A DNA stretch of 64,000 nt, taken from NCBI RefSeq assembly GCF_001839655.2, contig NZ_CP056087.1, positions 3,162,001-3,226,000 of the forward strand, in the 5' to 3' direction. The stretch comes from Pseudomonas argentinensis. GTDB taxonomy: Bacteria; Pseudomonadota; Gammaproteobacteria; Pseudomonadales; Pseudomonadaceae. Position numbers and translations under genes: made by a program. Under the pieces are notes generated by a model, which had not been told where the DNA came from, did no database searches, and worked only from the letters and a program-made list of their open reading frames with translations. Of the stretch, positions 27,122-37,737 are shown one piece after another (within the stretch, counting starts at the first letter, position 1; each line of letters starts with the position of its first letter).

Positions 27122-28291
27122 ATGAATCCTGATGCTCCTCTTCAGCAATTGGGTGGCCTGAGCGCACGCGAATTCCTGCGCGATTACTGGCAGAAGAAGC
27201 CCTTGCTGGTGCGCCAGGCCATCGCCGACTTCGAGAGCCCGATTTCTCCCGACGAGCTGGCCGGCCTGGCGCTCGAGGAGGAAGTCGAGTCGCGCCTGGT
27301 GCTCGAGCACGGCGAAACGCCCTGGGAAGTTCGCCGCGGCCCGTTCGCCGAGGATGCCTTCGCCGAGCTGCCGGAACGTGACTGGACCCTGCTGGTGCAG
27401 GCGGTCGACCAGTTAGTGCCCGAAGTCGCCGAGCTGCTGGAGCAGTTCAAATTCCTGCCCAAGTGGCGCATCGACGACGTGATGATCAGCTTCGCTACCC
27501 CGGGTGGCGGCGTTGGCCCGCACTTCGACAACTATGACGTGTTTCTCCTGCAGGCCCATGGCCGTCGCCGCTGGCAGATCGGCCAGATGTGCGACGCCGC
27601 AAGCCCGCTGCTGCCAGATCTGGACATGAAGATCCTGGCTCAATTCGATCAAACTGAAGAATGGGTGCTCGAGCCCGGCGATATGCTCTATCTGCCGCCG
27701 CTCCTGGCCCACTGTGGCACCGCCGAGGACGATTGCATGACTTATTCCGTGGGTTTCCGCGCCCCCAGCGCGGCCGAAGTGCTGACCCATTTCACCGACT
27801 TCCTTGGCCAGTTCCTGCCGGACGAGACGCGCTACAGCGACGCCGACGCCGCACCGACCAGCGACCCCCATGAGATTCAGCGTGACGCGCTCGATCGCCT
27901 CAAGGCGCTGCTCGCCGAGCACATGAGCGACGAGCGCCTGCTGATGACCTGGTTCGGCCAGTTCATGACCGAGCCCAAATACCCGGAGCTGGTCGCCGGC
28001 ATCGAAATCGACGAGGACGGCTTCCTCGATCAGCTCGAAGATGGCGCCATTCTGATTCGCAACCCCAGCGCGCGCCTGGCCTGGTCGGAAGTTGGCGATG
28101 GCCTGGTGCTGTTCGCCAGCGGCCAGAGCCGTCTGGTGTCCGCCAGCCTGCGCGAGCTGCTGAAGATGATCTGCTCGGCCGACGCCCTGCACCTGGAAAA
28201 CCTGGGCCCATGGCTGGGCGACGACGAGGCCCGGGAGCTGGTGCTCGAACTGGCCAAGCAAGGAAGCCTGGAGTTTGCTGCCGATGAATGA
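27122..28291 (+). CDS. roxA: Ribosomal oxygenase, 50S protein L16 arginine 3-hydroxylase
   Basis: 2-oxoglutarate/Fe(II) JmjC-type cupin (YcfD family) that hydroxylates an Arg of L16. 389 residues. The Fe triad begins GVGPHFDNYDVFLLQ (HxD, about residues 136-138) and closes with the distal His in LPPLLAHCGTAED (about residue 198). The C-terminal dimerisation and winged-helix parts follow. The N-terminal AREFLRDYWQKKPLLVRQA is a family signature. Downstream GNAT gene overlaps the stop by 8 nt. Confidence 0.94.
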   Translation: MNPDAPLQQLGGLSAREFLRDYWQKKPLLVRQAIADFESPISPDELAGLALEEEVESRLVLEHGETPWEVRRGPFAEDAFAELPERDWTLLVQAVDQLVPEVAELLEQFKFLPKWRIDDVMISFATPGGGVGPHFDNYDVFLLQAHGRRRWQIGQMCDAASPLLPDLDMKILAQFDQTEEWVLEPGDMLYLPPLLAHCGTAEDDCMTYSVGFRAPSAAEVLTHFTDFLGQFLPDETRYSDADAAPTSDPHEIQRDALDRLKALLAEHMSDERLLMTWFGQFMTEPKYPELVAGIEIDEDGFLDQLEDGAILIRNPSARLAWSEVGDGLVLFASGQSRLVSASLRELLKMICSADALHLENLGPWLGDDEARELVLELAKQGSLEFAADE

Positions 28292-28709
28292 CCTGCACGT
28301 ACGCATCGCCGACTGGCACAGGGATTACGAGGAGCTGCGTCGCATCCGCGAAACGGTTTTCGTGGCTGAACAGGCCGTGCCGCCTGAACTGGAATGGGAC
28401 GCCGAAGACAGTGATGCCGTGCATTTTCTCGCCTGCGAGGGCGATTACCCGATCGGTACGGCGCGCCTGCTCGCCGACGGCCAGATCGGCCGGGTGTCGG
28501 TGCTCAAGGACTGGCGCGGCCTGAAAGTCGGCGAAGCGCTGCTGCAGGCGGTGATCGCCGAAGCGGAAAAACGTGGCCTGAGCCAGCAAATGCTCAGCGC
28601 CCAGGTGCAGGCGACGCCGTTCTATGAAAAGCTGGGCTTCACTGTAGTGAGCGAGGAGTACCTGGAAGCCGGTATCCCTCACGTCGACATGGTGCGCAGC
28701 AGCAGCTGA
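28284..28709 (+). CDS. GNAT family N-acetyltransferase
   Basis: 141 residues from ATG 28284; an in-frame start codon three codons upstream (28275) is less likely. Acetyl-CoA binding motif A is in GRVSVLKDWRGLKVGEALLQAVIAEA, here split as RVSVLKDWRGLKVGEALL with R-x-x-G-x-G-like spacing; motif B is ATPFYEKLGFTVVSEEYLEAGIPH, resembling the ElaA/YjcF type. The substrate is unknown. Overlap with roxA suggests co-translation. Confidence 0.88.
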   Translation: MNDLHVRIADWHRDYEELRRIRETVFVAEQAVPPELEWDAEDSDAVHFLACEGDYPIGTARLLADGQIGRVSVLKDWRGLKVGEALLQAVIAEAEKRGLSQQMLSAQVQATPFYEKLGFTVVSEEYLEAGIPHVDMVRSSS

Positions 28710-28747
28710 TGTCAGCTGTGGCACGCACCGGTGCCACAGAGGTCAGC

Positions 28748-29362
28748 ATGAACAACGAACATACGGCCGCCGATCTCGAGCCCATCGAGTTCGAGTCGCC
28801 TGGGCGTTTCACCCTGCACAACCCGGATAGCCAACTGCCAATGCCGGCGATCTGGGAGCCCGCCCCTTTCGTTCTCGGTAGCGAGCAGCTGCTACAGCGC
28901 TTCAGCTCGCCCGAGCAGGCGCGCAGCCACGCCCTGGCGCTGATGCAACAGGCCAGCCGTACACTGTGCCTCTACAGCCCCGATCTCGAACCCTGGCTTT
29001 ACAACCACAGCAGCATGGCCCAGGCATGCACGCAGTTCGTGCTCAGCCATCGCAACAGCGGGCTGCGCATTCTGGTGCGTGACAGCAGTCGCGCCGTCCG
29101 CGATGGGCATCGGCTGATCGGCTTGTCGCGCAAGCTGTCCAGCCATATACAGATTCGCCGCTGCCACCCGGATTATGCCGCTCCCGATGGCGCCTTTCTG
29201 CTGGCTGACGATCAGGGCCTGCTGATGCGCCCCGAGCCGGATCAATTCGGCGGCTATGCGAACTATCGGGACGCCCCACGCGTGCGTCAGTTACAGCGAC
29301 TGTTCGACCAGACCTGGGATACCAGCATCACCGACCCTGACTTGCGGAGTTTCCTGCTATGA
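28748..29362 (+). CDS. Conserved hypothetical protein, phospholipase-D-like fold suspected
   Basis: 204 residues from ATG 28748, preceded by an AGAGGTCAG segment. No signal peptide or membrane helix. The central part (ALALMQQASRTLCLYSPDLEPWLYN, then HRNSGLRILVRDSSRAVRDGHRL, then FLLADDQGLLMRPEPDQFGGYANY) has the alternation expected of PLD-like proteins, but no HxK(x)4D motif can be seen, so catalysis is doubtful. It probably continues the roxA-GNAT transcript and precedes the secretin-N-like gene by 13 bp. No function can be assigned. Confidence 0.7.
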   Translation: MNNEHTAADLEPIEFESPGRFTLHNPDSQLPMPAIWEPAPFVLGSEQLLQRFSSPEQARSHALALMQQASRTLCLYSPDLEPWLYNHSSMAQACTQFVLSHRNSGLRILVRDSSRAVRDGHRLIGLSRKLSSHIQIRRCHPDYAAPDGAFLLADDQGLLMRPEPDQFGGYANYRDAPRVRQLQRLFDQTWDTSITDPDLRSFLL

Positions 29363-29375
29363 AGAGCATTCTGCC

Positions 29376-30182
29376 ATGAAGCGGCATTTTCTCGGCGCCG
29401 CCCTGCTCGCGCTCAGTCTCTCGGCGACGGCCGCCACCGAAGTCATCCCACTGAACTACCGCACCGCTGGCGATCTGCTGCCCGTGGTGCAGTCGGCACT
29501 GGGCCACGAAGGGCGCGTCAGCGCTTATGGCAACCAGCTGATAGTCAATGCCTCGCCAGGCAAGATCGACGAGGTGCGCGCCTTGCTCGCCCAGCTCGAC
29601 ACCCAGCCGCGACGCCTGCTGATCAGTGTCGATACCAGCGAGTCGACCTACCGTGATGACCGCGGCTATGCCGTGGACGGCAGCATCAGTGCCGGCAATG
29701 GTCGGGTGGACATCGGCCGTGGCGAGGTGGACGGCCGCGACCAGGCGCGCGTCATCCGCCGCAGCACCGACAGCCGTGGCGGCGGTACCCAGCAGGTGCA
29801 GACCAGCGAAGGCTATCCGGCGCTGATCCAGGTCGGCCAGAGCGTGCCACTGACCACCTCCAGCCGTGGTCCCTATGGCCAGGTGTACAACAACACCGAG
29901 TACCGCAACGTTACCCAGGGTTTCTATGTGACCGCCAGCCTGGCCGGCGACGTGGTGCACCTGGACATCAGCAGTAACCGTGACCGCGTCAGCCAGCAGC
30001 AACCTGGCGTGATAGACATCCAGCAGGCCGATACCCGGGTCAGCGGTCGGGTAGGCGAGTGGATCAACATCGGTGGCAGCAGCGAGCAAAGTCAGGCCGA
30101 TCGCAGTGGCTTGATGCGCCGCTACTCCACCGAAGGTCGCAACGACATGAGCATGCGCGTGAAAGTCGACGTGATCGACTGA
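29376..30182 (+). CDS. Exported secretin N-domain-like protein without a secretin pore
   Basis: 268 residues from ATG 29376. Signal peptide MKRHFLGAALLALSLSATAA. The N-terminal domain EVIPLNYRTAGDLLPVVQSALG ... LIVNASPGKIDEVRALLAQLD is the NolW/secretin_N ring-building fold. The rest is Gly/Ser/Arg-rich and beta-rich (RRLLISVDTSES, ALIQVGQSVPLTTSS, YVTASLAGDVVHLDISSNRD). The membrane-spanning secretin domain is absent, and no type II, III or IV secretion genes are nearby. It is probably a periplasmic beta-protein. Function unknown. Confidence 0.75.
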   Translation: MKRHFLGAALLALSLSATAATEVIPLNYRTAGDLLPVVQSALGHEGRVSAYGNQLIVNASPGKIDEVRALLAQLDTQPRRLLISVDTSESTYRDDRGYAVDGSISAGNGRVDIGRGEVDGRDQARVIRRSTDSRGGGTQQVQTSEGYPALIQVGQSVPLTTSSRGPYGQVYNNTEYRNVTQGFYVTASLAGDVVHLDISSNRDRVSQQQPGVIDIQQADTRVSGRVGEWINIGGSSEQSQADRSGLMRRYSTEGRNDMSMRVKVDVID

Positions 30183-30256
30183 AAGCCCCGTAGAACGTGA
30201 CTGTATGGTCGCTCTAAGACTTATGTAGTAGATCTAAAAAAACACTACAAAAACGA

Positions 30257-30285
30257 TTGACGAACATTTTCGTCGGTCGCATGAT
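30257..30285 (+). promoter_or_regulatory. Sigma-70-type promoter candidate for aceA
   Basis: TTGACG (30257-30262), 17-bp spacer, CATGAT (30280-30285). The transcript would have a leader of about 520 nt that includes the MITE-like element. Confidence 0.5.
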
Positions 30286-30370
30286 GGCCTCGCTCCCGCT
30301 AATCAGGGGCTCTGGAAACCGAGCCTCCGGATCGCTCCCGCTCACCGCAGGGATCGATTCGTGTTGTTAG

Positions 30371-30524
30371 CAGGCTGCTGAAAAACTAGCTGCGTTGCTG
30401 CTGCTTCGTTGGAAACCGGCTCAAAGTGCTCATGTACTACTCGTACAGTCGCCCGCGACTCCGACCGCTTCTCGCCAGCTTCCGCCTCGCATCAGCCGCC
30501 TCGCAAACGTTCTTCAGCAATCTG
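30371..30524. mobile_element. MITE-like imperfect palindrome, about 154 bp
   Basis: Left end CAGGCTGCTGAAAAAC (30371-30386) and right end, read on the minus strand, CAGATTGCTGAAGAAC (30509-30524) match at 13 of 16 positions. Similarity continues inward (TGCG..GC.GCTG on both arms) and both arms meet in a TGTAC/GTAC centre near 30434-30445. No transposase is encoded and no clear target-site duplication is seen. This could be a MITE or a large REP-type element. Confidence 0.55.
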
Positions 30525-30811
30525 CGCGCCCACAAGGCAGCTCGACGAGATGGCGACTGGAACGAGGTTGTCCTGAGGGACGGGGAAGCGCTTTACGTAT
30601 CGAACTGCAAGGTGCCAAGGGCGTCCACGGGCCTGTACGCACCACCGCTCGCCTACCCGGCAGCAGGCAACCGATACGCTTCGTCCGCCCGGCCACGGCC
30701 CTCCTCCTTCCGGTTATATCTCAACGTCTGCGGTGAGCTCGCGCCGTGCCCTGCGCCTGTGCTGTGCGCAGCGCCCGGTGTTCGCCCCAACACATACTTG
30801 AAGGATTGACC

Positions 30812-32407
30812 ATGTCAGCTTACGAAAACGACATCAAAGCCGTTACCGCCCTGAAAGAAGCCGCTGGCAGCAGCTGGAGCGCTATCAACCCGGAATCCGT
30901 CGCTCGTATGCGCGCCCAGAACCGCTTCAAGACCGGTCTGGATATCGCCAGGTACACCGCGGCCATCATGCGCAAGGACATGGCCGAGTACGATGCCGAT
31001 TCTTCGGTCTACACCCAGTCGCTCGGTTGCTGGCATGGTTTCATCGGCCAGCAGAAACTGATTTCCATCAAGAAGCACCTGAAGACCACCAACAAGCGCT
31101 ACCTCTACCTGTCCGGCTGGATGATCGCTGCACTGCGCTCCGAATTCGGCCCGCTGCCGGATCAGTCGATGCACGAGAAGACCGCCGTCGCCGCACTGAT
31201 CGAGGAGCTCTACACCTTCCTGCGCCAGGCGGACGCCCGGGAGCTGGACCTGCTGTTCAGCGCCCTCGACGCGGCCCGCGAGTCGGGTGATCGCGCCAGG
31301 CAGAGCGAGATCCAGGCGCAGATCGACAATTTCGAAACCCACGTGGTGCCGATCATCGCCGACATCGACGCTGGCTTCGGCAACCCCGAGGCCACCTACC
31401 TGCTGGCCAAGAAGATGATCGAGGCCGGCGCCTGCTGCATTCAGATCGAAAACCAGGTCTCCGACGAGAAGCAATGCGGCCACCAGGACGGCAAGGTCAC
31501 CGTGCCCCATGCCGACTTCCTCGCCAAGATCAACGCGGTGCGCTACGCCTTCCTCGAGCTGGGCGTGGACGATGGCGTGATCGTCGCCCGTACCGACTCC
31601 CTGGGCGCCGGCCTGACCAAGCAGATCGCCGTGACCAACGAGCCGGGCGACCTGGGCGACCAGTACAACGCGTTCCTGGACTGCGAGGAAATCAGCCCGG
31701 CCGAACTGAACAATGGCGACGTGGTGATCAACCGGGGCGGCAAGCTGCTGCGACCCAAGCGCCTGGCCTCCAACCTGTTCCAGTTCCGCAAGGGCACCGG
31801 CGAGGATCGCTGCGTGCTGGACAGCATCACCTCGCTGCAGAACGGCGCGGACATGATCTGGATCGAAACCGAGAAGCCCCATGTCGGCCAGATCAAGGCC
31901 ATGGTCGATCGTGTTCGCGAAGTGATCCCCAACGCCAAGCTGGTCTACAACAACAGCCCGTCGTTCAACTGGACCCTGAGCTTCCGCCAGCAGGTGTTCG
32001 ATGCCTTCGTTGCCGACGGCAAGGACGTGTCGGCCTACGACCGCACCAAGCTGATGAGCGCCGAGTACGACGAAACCGAACTGGCCCAGGTCGCCGATGA
32101 GAAAATCCGTACCTTCCAGCGCGATGGTTCGGCCCACGCCGGCATCTTCCATCACCTGATCACCCTGCCGACCTACCACACGGCGGCTCTTTCCACCGAC
32201 AATCTGGCCAAGGGCTACTTCGCCGACCAGGGCATGCTCGCCTACGTCAAGGGTGTGCAGCGTCAGGAGATCCGTCAAGGCATCGCCTGCGTCAAGCACC
32301 AGAACATGGCGGGCTCGGATATCGGCGACAATCACAAGGAGTACTTCGCCGGTGAGGCCGCGCTCAAGGCCGGCGGCAAGGACAACACCATGAATCAGTT
32401 CCACTGA
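30812..32407 (+). CDS. aceA: Isocitrate lyase
   Basis: Splits isocitrate to glyoxylate and succinate, first step of the glyoxylate shunt; needed for growth on acetate or fatty acids. 531 residues from ATG 30812 (GAAGGA upstream), the long Pseudomonas/Acinetobacter form. The active-site loop is EKQCGHQDGKV (catalytic Cys at about residue 219), with metal/substrate segments IIADIDAGFGNPEATYLL and GVIVARTDSLGAGLTKQ, and NNSPSFNWTLSFRQQ. Expression probably opposes idh when carbon is diverted; a CRP- or RccR-type site is not evident to me. Confidence 0.97.
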   Translation: MSAYENDIKAVTALKEAAGSSWSAINPESVARMRAQNRFKTGLDIARYTAAIMRKDMAEYDADSSVYTQSLGCWHGFIGQQKLISIKKHLKTTNKRYLYLSGWMIAALRSEFGPLPDQSMHEKTAVAALIEELYTFLRQADARELDLLFSALDAARESGDRARQSEIQAQIDNFETHVVPIIADIDAGFGNPEATYLLAKKMIEAGACCIQIENQVSDEKQCGHQDGKVTVPHADFLAKINAVRYAFLELGVDDGVIVARTDSLGAGLTKQIAVTNEPGDLGDQYNAFLDCEEISPAELNNGDVVINRGGKLLRPKRLASNLFQFRKGTGEDRCVLDSITSLQNGADMIWIETEKPHVGQIKAMVDRVREVIPNAKLVYNNSPSFNWTLSFRQQVFDAFVADGKDVSAYDRTKLMSAEYDETELAQVADEKIRTFQRDGSAHAGIFHHLITLPTYHTAALSTDNLAKGYFADQGMLAYVKGVQRQEIRQGIACVKHQNMAGSDIGDNHKEYFAGEAALKAGGKDNTMNQFH

Positions 32408-32440
32408 GAATCGCGCCGCCTGGCGCAAGTGCGAGCCCTG

Positions 32441-32467
32441 GCCCCGGCAGCGATGCCGGGGCTTTTT
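32441..32467 (+). terminator. Terminator after aceA
   Basis: 9-bp stem 32441-32449 / 32454-32462 with a 4-nt loop and T5 (32463-32467). Confidence 0.88.
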
Positions 32468-32828
32468 ATTGGCAAGTAAGGAGTGCAGATTTACTGGTTG
32501 CATCCATTACGCACAGCCTGTGAAGGCGCGTTAAAAGAACAGATTCTCAAATGATATATATTCTTATTGAAGCGAATCTTAACTTGCACTACATGTAACT
32601 TGTGCTCGCCGTCGAAGTTTCCACCTTGTTTTTATAGCTCCTTGATTTGCGGGGTTTTCTGAATACTGGCTGATTGCAGGCATGCGACGTTTTATTTATT
32701 TTTTGTGCGGAAAAATTTACTTACACCCAATACAGGCATAACATTATGGGAATTGATTCAAGGCCCTTAATGCCTTGCCATAATTTTAAATCGTGCGTTA
32801 AGCCGTTCCTTGCCTGAGGAGCCCCGGC
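32468..32828 (+). promoter_or_regulatory. AT-rich control region of the nuo operon
   Basis: 361 bp markedly richer in A and T than the rest of the window, without a gene. Candidate promoter: TTTACT, 17-bp spacer, TAACAT (roughly 32716-32745). TTGATTCAA (near 32755) resembles half of an FNR/ANR site but lacks the proper spacing. An RBS (GAGGAG) precedes the nuoA ATG at 32829. Confidence 0.45.
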
Positions 32829-33242
32829 ATGCTGGAAGCAAGCAGTTCCCTGTCCCACAACTGGGCGTTGGCCGTTTTTCTGCTGGGCGTCGTGGGCCTC
32901 TGTGCCTTCATGATGGGCGTCTCCAGCCTGCTGGGTAGCAAAGCCTGGGGGCGCAGCAAGAACGAGCCTTTCGAATCGGGCATGCTTCCCACCGGCAGCG
33001 CACGCCTGCGCCTGTCCGCCAAATTCTATCTGGTCGCGATGCTCTTCGTGATCTTCGACGTCGAAGCCCTCTTTCTCTTCGCCTGGGCCGTCTCCGTTCG
33101 CGAAAGCGGCTGGGCCGGCTTCATCGAAGCAGCCATTTTCATAAACATTCTGTTGGCAGGTCTTGTCTACCTTTGGCGTATCGGTGCGCTGGATTGGGCA
33201 CCCGAGAGTCGTAAGGCGCGGCAGGCGAAGCTGAAACAATGA
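32829..33242 (+). CDS. nuoA: NADH-quinone oxidoreductase subunit A
   Basis: Membrane subunit of complex I, 137 residues with three helices. [43 protein letters not shown] contains the family Cys-less loop and conserved Glu/Asp of TM2. First gene of a 13-gene operon that runs without internal terminators to nuoN. Confidence 0.96.
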   Translation: MLEASSSLSHNWALAVFLLGVVGLCAFMMGVSSLLGSKAWGRSKNEPFESGMLPTGSARLRLSAKFYLVAMLFVIFDVEALFLFAWAVSVRESGWAGFIEAAIFINILLAGLVYLWRIGALDWAPESRKARQAKLKQ

Positions 33243-33252
33243 GGCTTTGGCG

Positions 33253-33930
33253 ATGCAATACAAACTCACTCGGATCGATCCGGATGCTCCCAACGAGCAA
33301 TACCCGATCGGCAAGCGGGAGGTCGTTACCGACCAACAGCTAGAAGACGAGGTGCACAAGAACATCTACATGGGAAAACTCTCGGATGTTCTTAGCGGTG
33401 CGGTGAACTGGGGTCGCAAGAATTCCCTGTGGCCGTACAACTTCGGGCTGTCCTGCTGCTACGTGGAAATGACCACCGCCTTCACCGCGCCGCACGACGT
33501 TGCGCGTTTCGGTGCCGAGGTGATCCGTGCATCCCCGCGCCAGGCCGACTTCATGGTCATCGCCGGCACCTGTTTCATCAAGATGGCGCCAGTCATCCAG
33601 CGTCTCTATGAGCAGATGCTCGAACCCAAGTGGGTCATTTCCATGGGGGCGTGCGCCAATTCCGGCGGCATGTACGACATCTACTCGGTCGTTCAGGGTG
33701 TCGACAAGTTCCTTCCCGTCGACGTCTACATTCCCGGTTGCCCGCCCCGTCCCGAGGCGTTTCTGCAAGGCTTGATGCTGCTGCAGGAATCCATCGGTCA
33801 GGAGCGCCGCCCGCTGTCCTGGGTCGTTGGCGATCAAGGCGTTTACCGCGCCGAGATGCCTTCCCAGAAAGAACAGCGCCGCGAGCAGCGTATTGCGGTT
33901 ACCAACCTGCGTTCCCCTGACGAAGTCTGA
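33253..33930 (+). CDS. nuoB: NADH-quinone oxidoreductase subunit B
   Basis: Carries the N2 4Fe-4S cluster next to the quinone site. 225 residues from ATG 33253; a TTG two codons upstream is rejected. Cluster ligands are in [10 protein letters not shown] (tandem Cys), [13 protein letters not shown] [21 protein letters not shown], and [14 protein letters not shown]. Confidence 0.97.
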   Translation: MQYKLTRIDPDAPNEQYPIGKREVVTDQQLEDEVHKNIYMGKLSDVLSGAVNWGRKNSLWPYNFGLSCCYVEMTTAFTAPHDVARFGAEVIRASPRQADFMVIAGTCFIKMAPVIQRLYEQMLEPKWVISMGACANSGGMYDIYSVVQGVDKFLPVDVYIPGCPPRPEAFLQGLMLLQESIGQERRPLSWVVGDQGVYRAEMPSQKEQRREQRIAVTNLRSPDEV

Positions 33931-33972
33931 GTCCTGCTTCCTTATATAAGCCGGACTCACTCTCACCGTTGA

Positions 33973-35772
<1,800 letters not shown>

Positions 35773-35782
35773 GGAGAACACC

Positions 35783-36274
35783 ATGAACATGATTCAGACC
35801 GACCGTTTCGCCCTCAGTGAAACCGAGCGCTCGGCCATCGAGCACGAGATGCACCACTACGAAGACCCGCGTGCGGCGTCCATCGAGGCCCTGAAGATCG
35901 TCCAAAAGGAGCGTGGCTGGGTGCCGGACGGCGCCGCCGACGCCATCGGCGCGATTCTCGGCATTCCGGCCAGCGACGTCGAAGGCGTGGCCACCTTCTA
36001 CAGCCAGATCTTCCGCCAGCCGGTCGGCCGCCACATCATCCGCGTGTGCGACAGCATGACCTGCTTCATCGGTGGCCACGAGAACGTGCTGGGCAGCATC
36101 AAGGCCGAGCTGGGCATCGTGCCTGGGCAGACCACCGCCGACGGCCGCTTCACCCTGCTGCCGGTGTGCTGCCTGGGCAACTGCGACAAGGCGCCGGCGA
36201 TGATGATCGACGACGAAACCTTCGGCGACGTGCAGCCCGAAGGCGTGGCGCAACTGCTGGAGAACTTCCAATGA
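35783..36274 (+). CDS. nuoE: NADH-quinone oxidoreductase subunit E
   Basis: 163-residue thioredoxin-like protein carrying the N1a 2Fe-2S cluster. Ligands in [14 protein letters not shown] (about residues 91-96) and [15 protein letters not shown] (about 132-137). GAGGAG precedes ATG 35783; the stop overlaps nuoF (ATGA). Confidence 0.97.
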   Translation: MNMIQTDRFALSETERSAIEHEMHHYEDPRAASIEALKIVQKERGWVPDGAADAIGAILGIPASDVEGVATFYSQIFRQPVGRHIIRVCDSMTCFIGGHENVLGSIKAELGIVPGQTTADGRFTLLPVCCLGNCDKAPAMMIDDETFGDVQPEGVAQLLENFQ

Positions 36275-37629
36275 TCAGCCGCAGCTCCAACCAGCTGACT
36301 TCCTTCGGCCCGGCCAACCGCATCGCCCGCAGCGAAGAGAGCCATCCACTGACCTGGCGCCTGCGCGACGATGGGCAGCCCGTGTGGCTGGACGAATACC
36401 AGCAGAAGAACGGCTATGCCGCCGCTCGCAAGGCCCTAGGGATGGCCCAGGCCGACATCGTGCAGACCGTCAAGGACTCCGGCCTCAAGGGCCGCGGTGG
36501 CGCGGGCTTTCCCACCGGGGTGAAGTGGGGCCTGATGCCCAACGACGAATCCCTGAACATCCGCTACCTGCTGTGCAACGCGGACGAGATGGAGCCCAAC
36601 ACCTGGAAGGACCGCATGCTGATGGAACAGCTGCCGCACCTGCTGGTGGAAGGCATGCTGATCAGCGCCCGGGCCCTGAAGGCCTACCGCGGCTACATCT
36701 TCCTGCGCGGCGAATACGTCGACGCCGCCGCCAACCTCAACCGCGCCATCGAGGAAGCCAAGGCCGCCGGCCTGCTGGGCAAGAACATCCTGGGCAGCGG
36801 TTTCGATTTCGAACTGTTCGTGCACACCGGCGCCGGGCGTTACATCTGCGGTGAAGAAACCGCGCTGATCAACTCCCTGGAAGGCCGCCGCGCCAACCCG
36901 CGCGCCAAGCCGCCCTTCCCCGCTGCGGTGGGCGTGTGGGGCAAGCCGACCTGCGTCAACAACGTCGAGACCCTGTGCAACGTGCCGGCCATCGTCGCCA
37001 ACGGCGTGGACTGGTACAAGTCCCTGGCCCGCGAAGGCAGCGAAGACCACGGCACCAAGCTGATGGGCTTCTCCGGCAAGGTCAAGACGCCGGGTATCTG
37101 GGAGCTGCCGTTCGGCATCAGCGCCCGCGAGCTGTTCGAGGACTACGCCGGCGGCATGCGCGACGGCTACACCCTCAAGGCCTGGCAGCCCGGCGGTGCC
37201 GGCACCGGCTTCCTGCTGCCCGAGCACCTCGAGGCGTCCATGTACGCCGCCGGCATCGCCAAGGTCGGCACCCGCATGGGCACCGGCCTGGCCCTGGCCA
37301 TCGACAACACGGTGAACATGGTGTCGCTGCTGCGCAACATGGAGGAGTTCTTCGCCCGCGAGTCCTGCGGCTGGTGCACACCCTGCCGTGATGGCCTGCC
37401 ATGGAGCGTGAAGATCCTCCGTGCCCTGGAGCGCAAGCAGGGCACCCGCGAGGACATCGACACCCTGCTCGGCCTGGTCAATTTCCTCGGCCCCGGCAAG
37501 ACCTTCTGTGCGCACGCACCGGGCGCCGTGGAGCCACTGGGCAGCGCGATCAAGTATTTCCGTGAAGAGTTCGAAGCCGGCGTGGGCGCCATTGCGCCGC
37601 AACCGCCGGTAGCGGCACACGCGGTATAG
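36271..37629 (+). CDS. nuoF: NADH-quinone oxidoreductase subunit F
   Basis: NADH- and FMN-binding subunit with cluster N3, 452 residues. NADH/FMN site [14 protein letters not shown] (about residue 70) and [19 protein letters not shown]; 4Fe-4S ligands in [12 protein letters not shown] (about 362-368) and a distal Cys in [16 protein letters not shown] 36271 overlaps the nuoE stop. 108 bp separate it from nuoG, the longest gap within the operon. Confidence 0.97.
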   Translation: MISRSSNQLTSFGPANRIARSEESHPLTWRLRDDGQPVWLDEYQQKNGYAAARKALGMAQADIVQTVKDSGLKGRGGAGFPTGVKWGLMPNDESLNIRYLLCNADEMEPNTWKDRMLMEQLPHLLVEGMLISARALKAYRGYIFLRGEYVDAAANLNRAIEEAKAAGLLGKNILGSGFDFELFVHTGAGRYICGEETALINSLEGRRANPRAKPPFPAAVGVWGKPTCVNNVETLCNVPAIVANGVDWYKSLAREGSEDHGTKLMGFSGKVKTPGIWELPFGISARELFEDYAGGMRDGYTLKAWQPGGAGTGFLLPEHLEASMYAAGIAKVGTRMGTGLALAIDNTVNMVSLLRNMEEFFARESCGWCTPCRDGLPWSVKILRALERKQGTREDIDTLLGLVNFLGPGKTFCAHAPGAVEPLGSAIKYFREEFEAGVGAIAPQPPVAAHAV

Positions 37630-37636
37630 GCCCGCT

Positions 37637-37671
37637 GGCCGGACAGGTGGGCGCGATGGCGCCGTCCGGCC
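37637..37671 (+). other. Hairpin in the nuoF-nuoG spacer
   Basis: Perfect 8-bp stem 37637-37644 / 37664-37671 enclosing a second small GGCGC/GCGCC stem. No T run follows, so it is not a standard terminator; it could be an RNA-processing or stability element. Confidence 0.55.
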
Positions 37672-37737
37672 CAGGTCGTTGAAGAGAATTCCCTTAGCCC
37701 GTCCACCTCACGGTGGGCAAACGAAGACTGAAGAAAA

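Larger units (their letters stand above)
30183..30811 (+). other. 629-bp intergenic region upstream of aceA
   Basis: No convincing gene. It contains an AT-rich start (30220-30260) with a TGTAGT/ACTACA inverted repeat, a good sigma-70-like promoter at 30257-30285, and a MITE-like palindrome at 30371-30524. The remaining 290 bp before aceA hold short open frames with no recognisable product. Confidence 0.6.

Noticed and set aside
30395..30809. Two overlapping short frames in the aceA leader as genes
   Set aside because: They cross the MITE-like palindrome, have no RBS, and the products are Arg/Ser/Pro-rich without similarity to anything I recognise.
32755..32765. ANR/FNR site before nuoA
   Set aside because: TTGATTCAA lacks the four-base gap between half-sites, so it is not a proper site.
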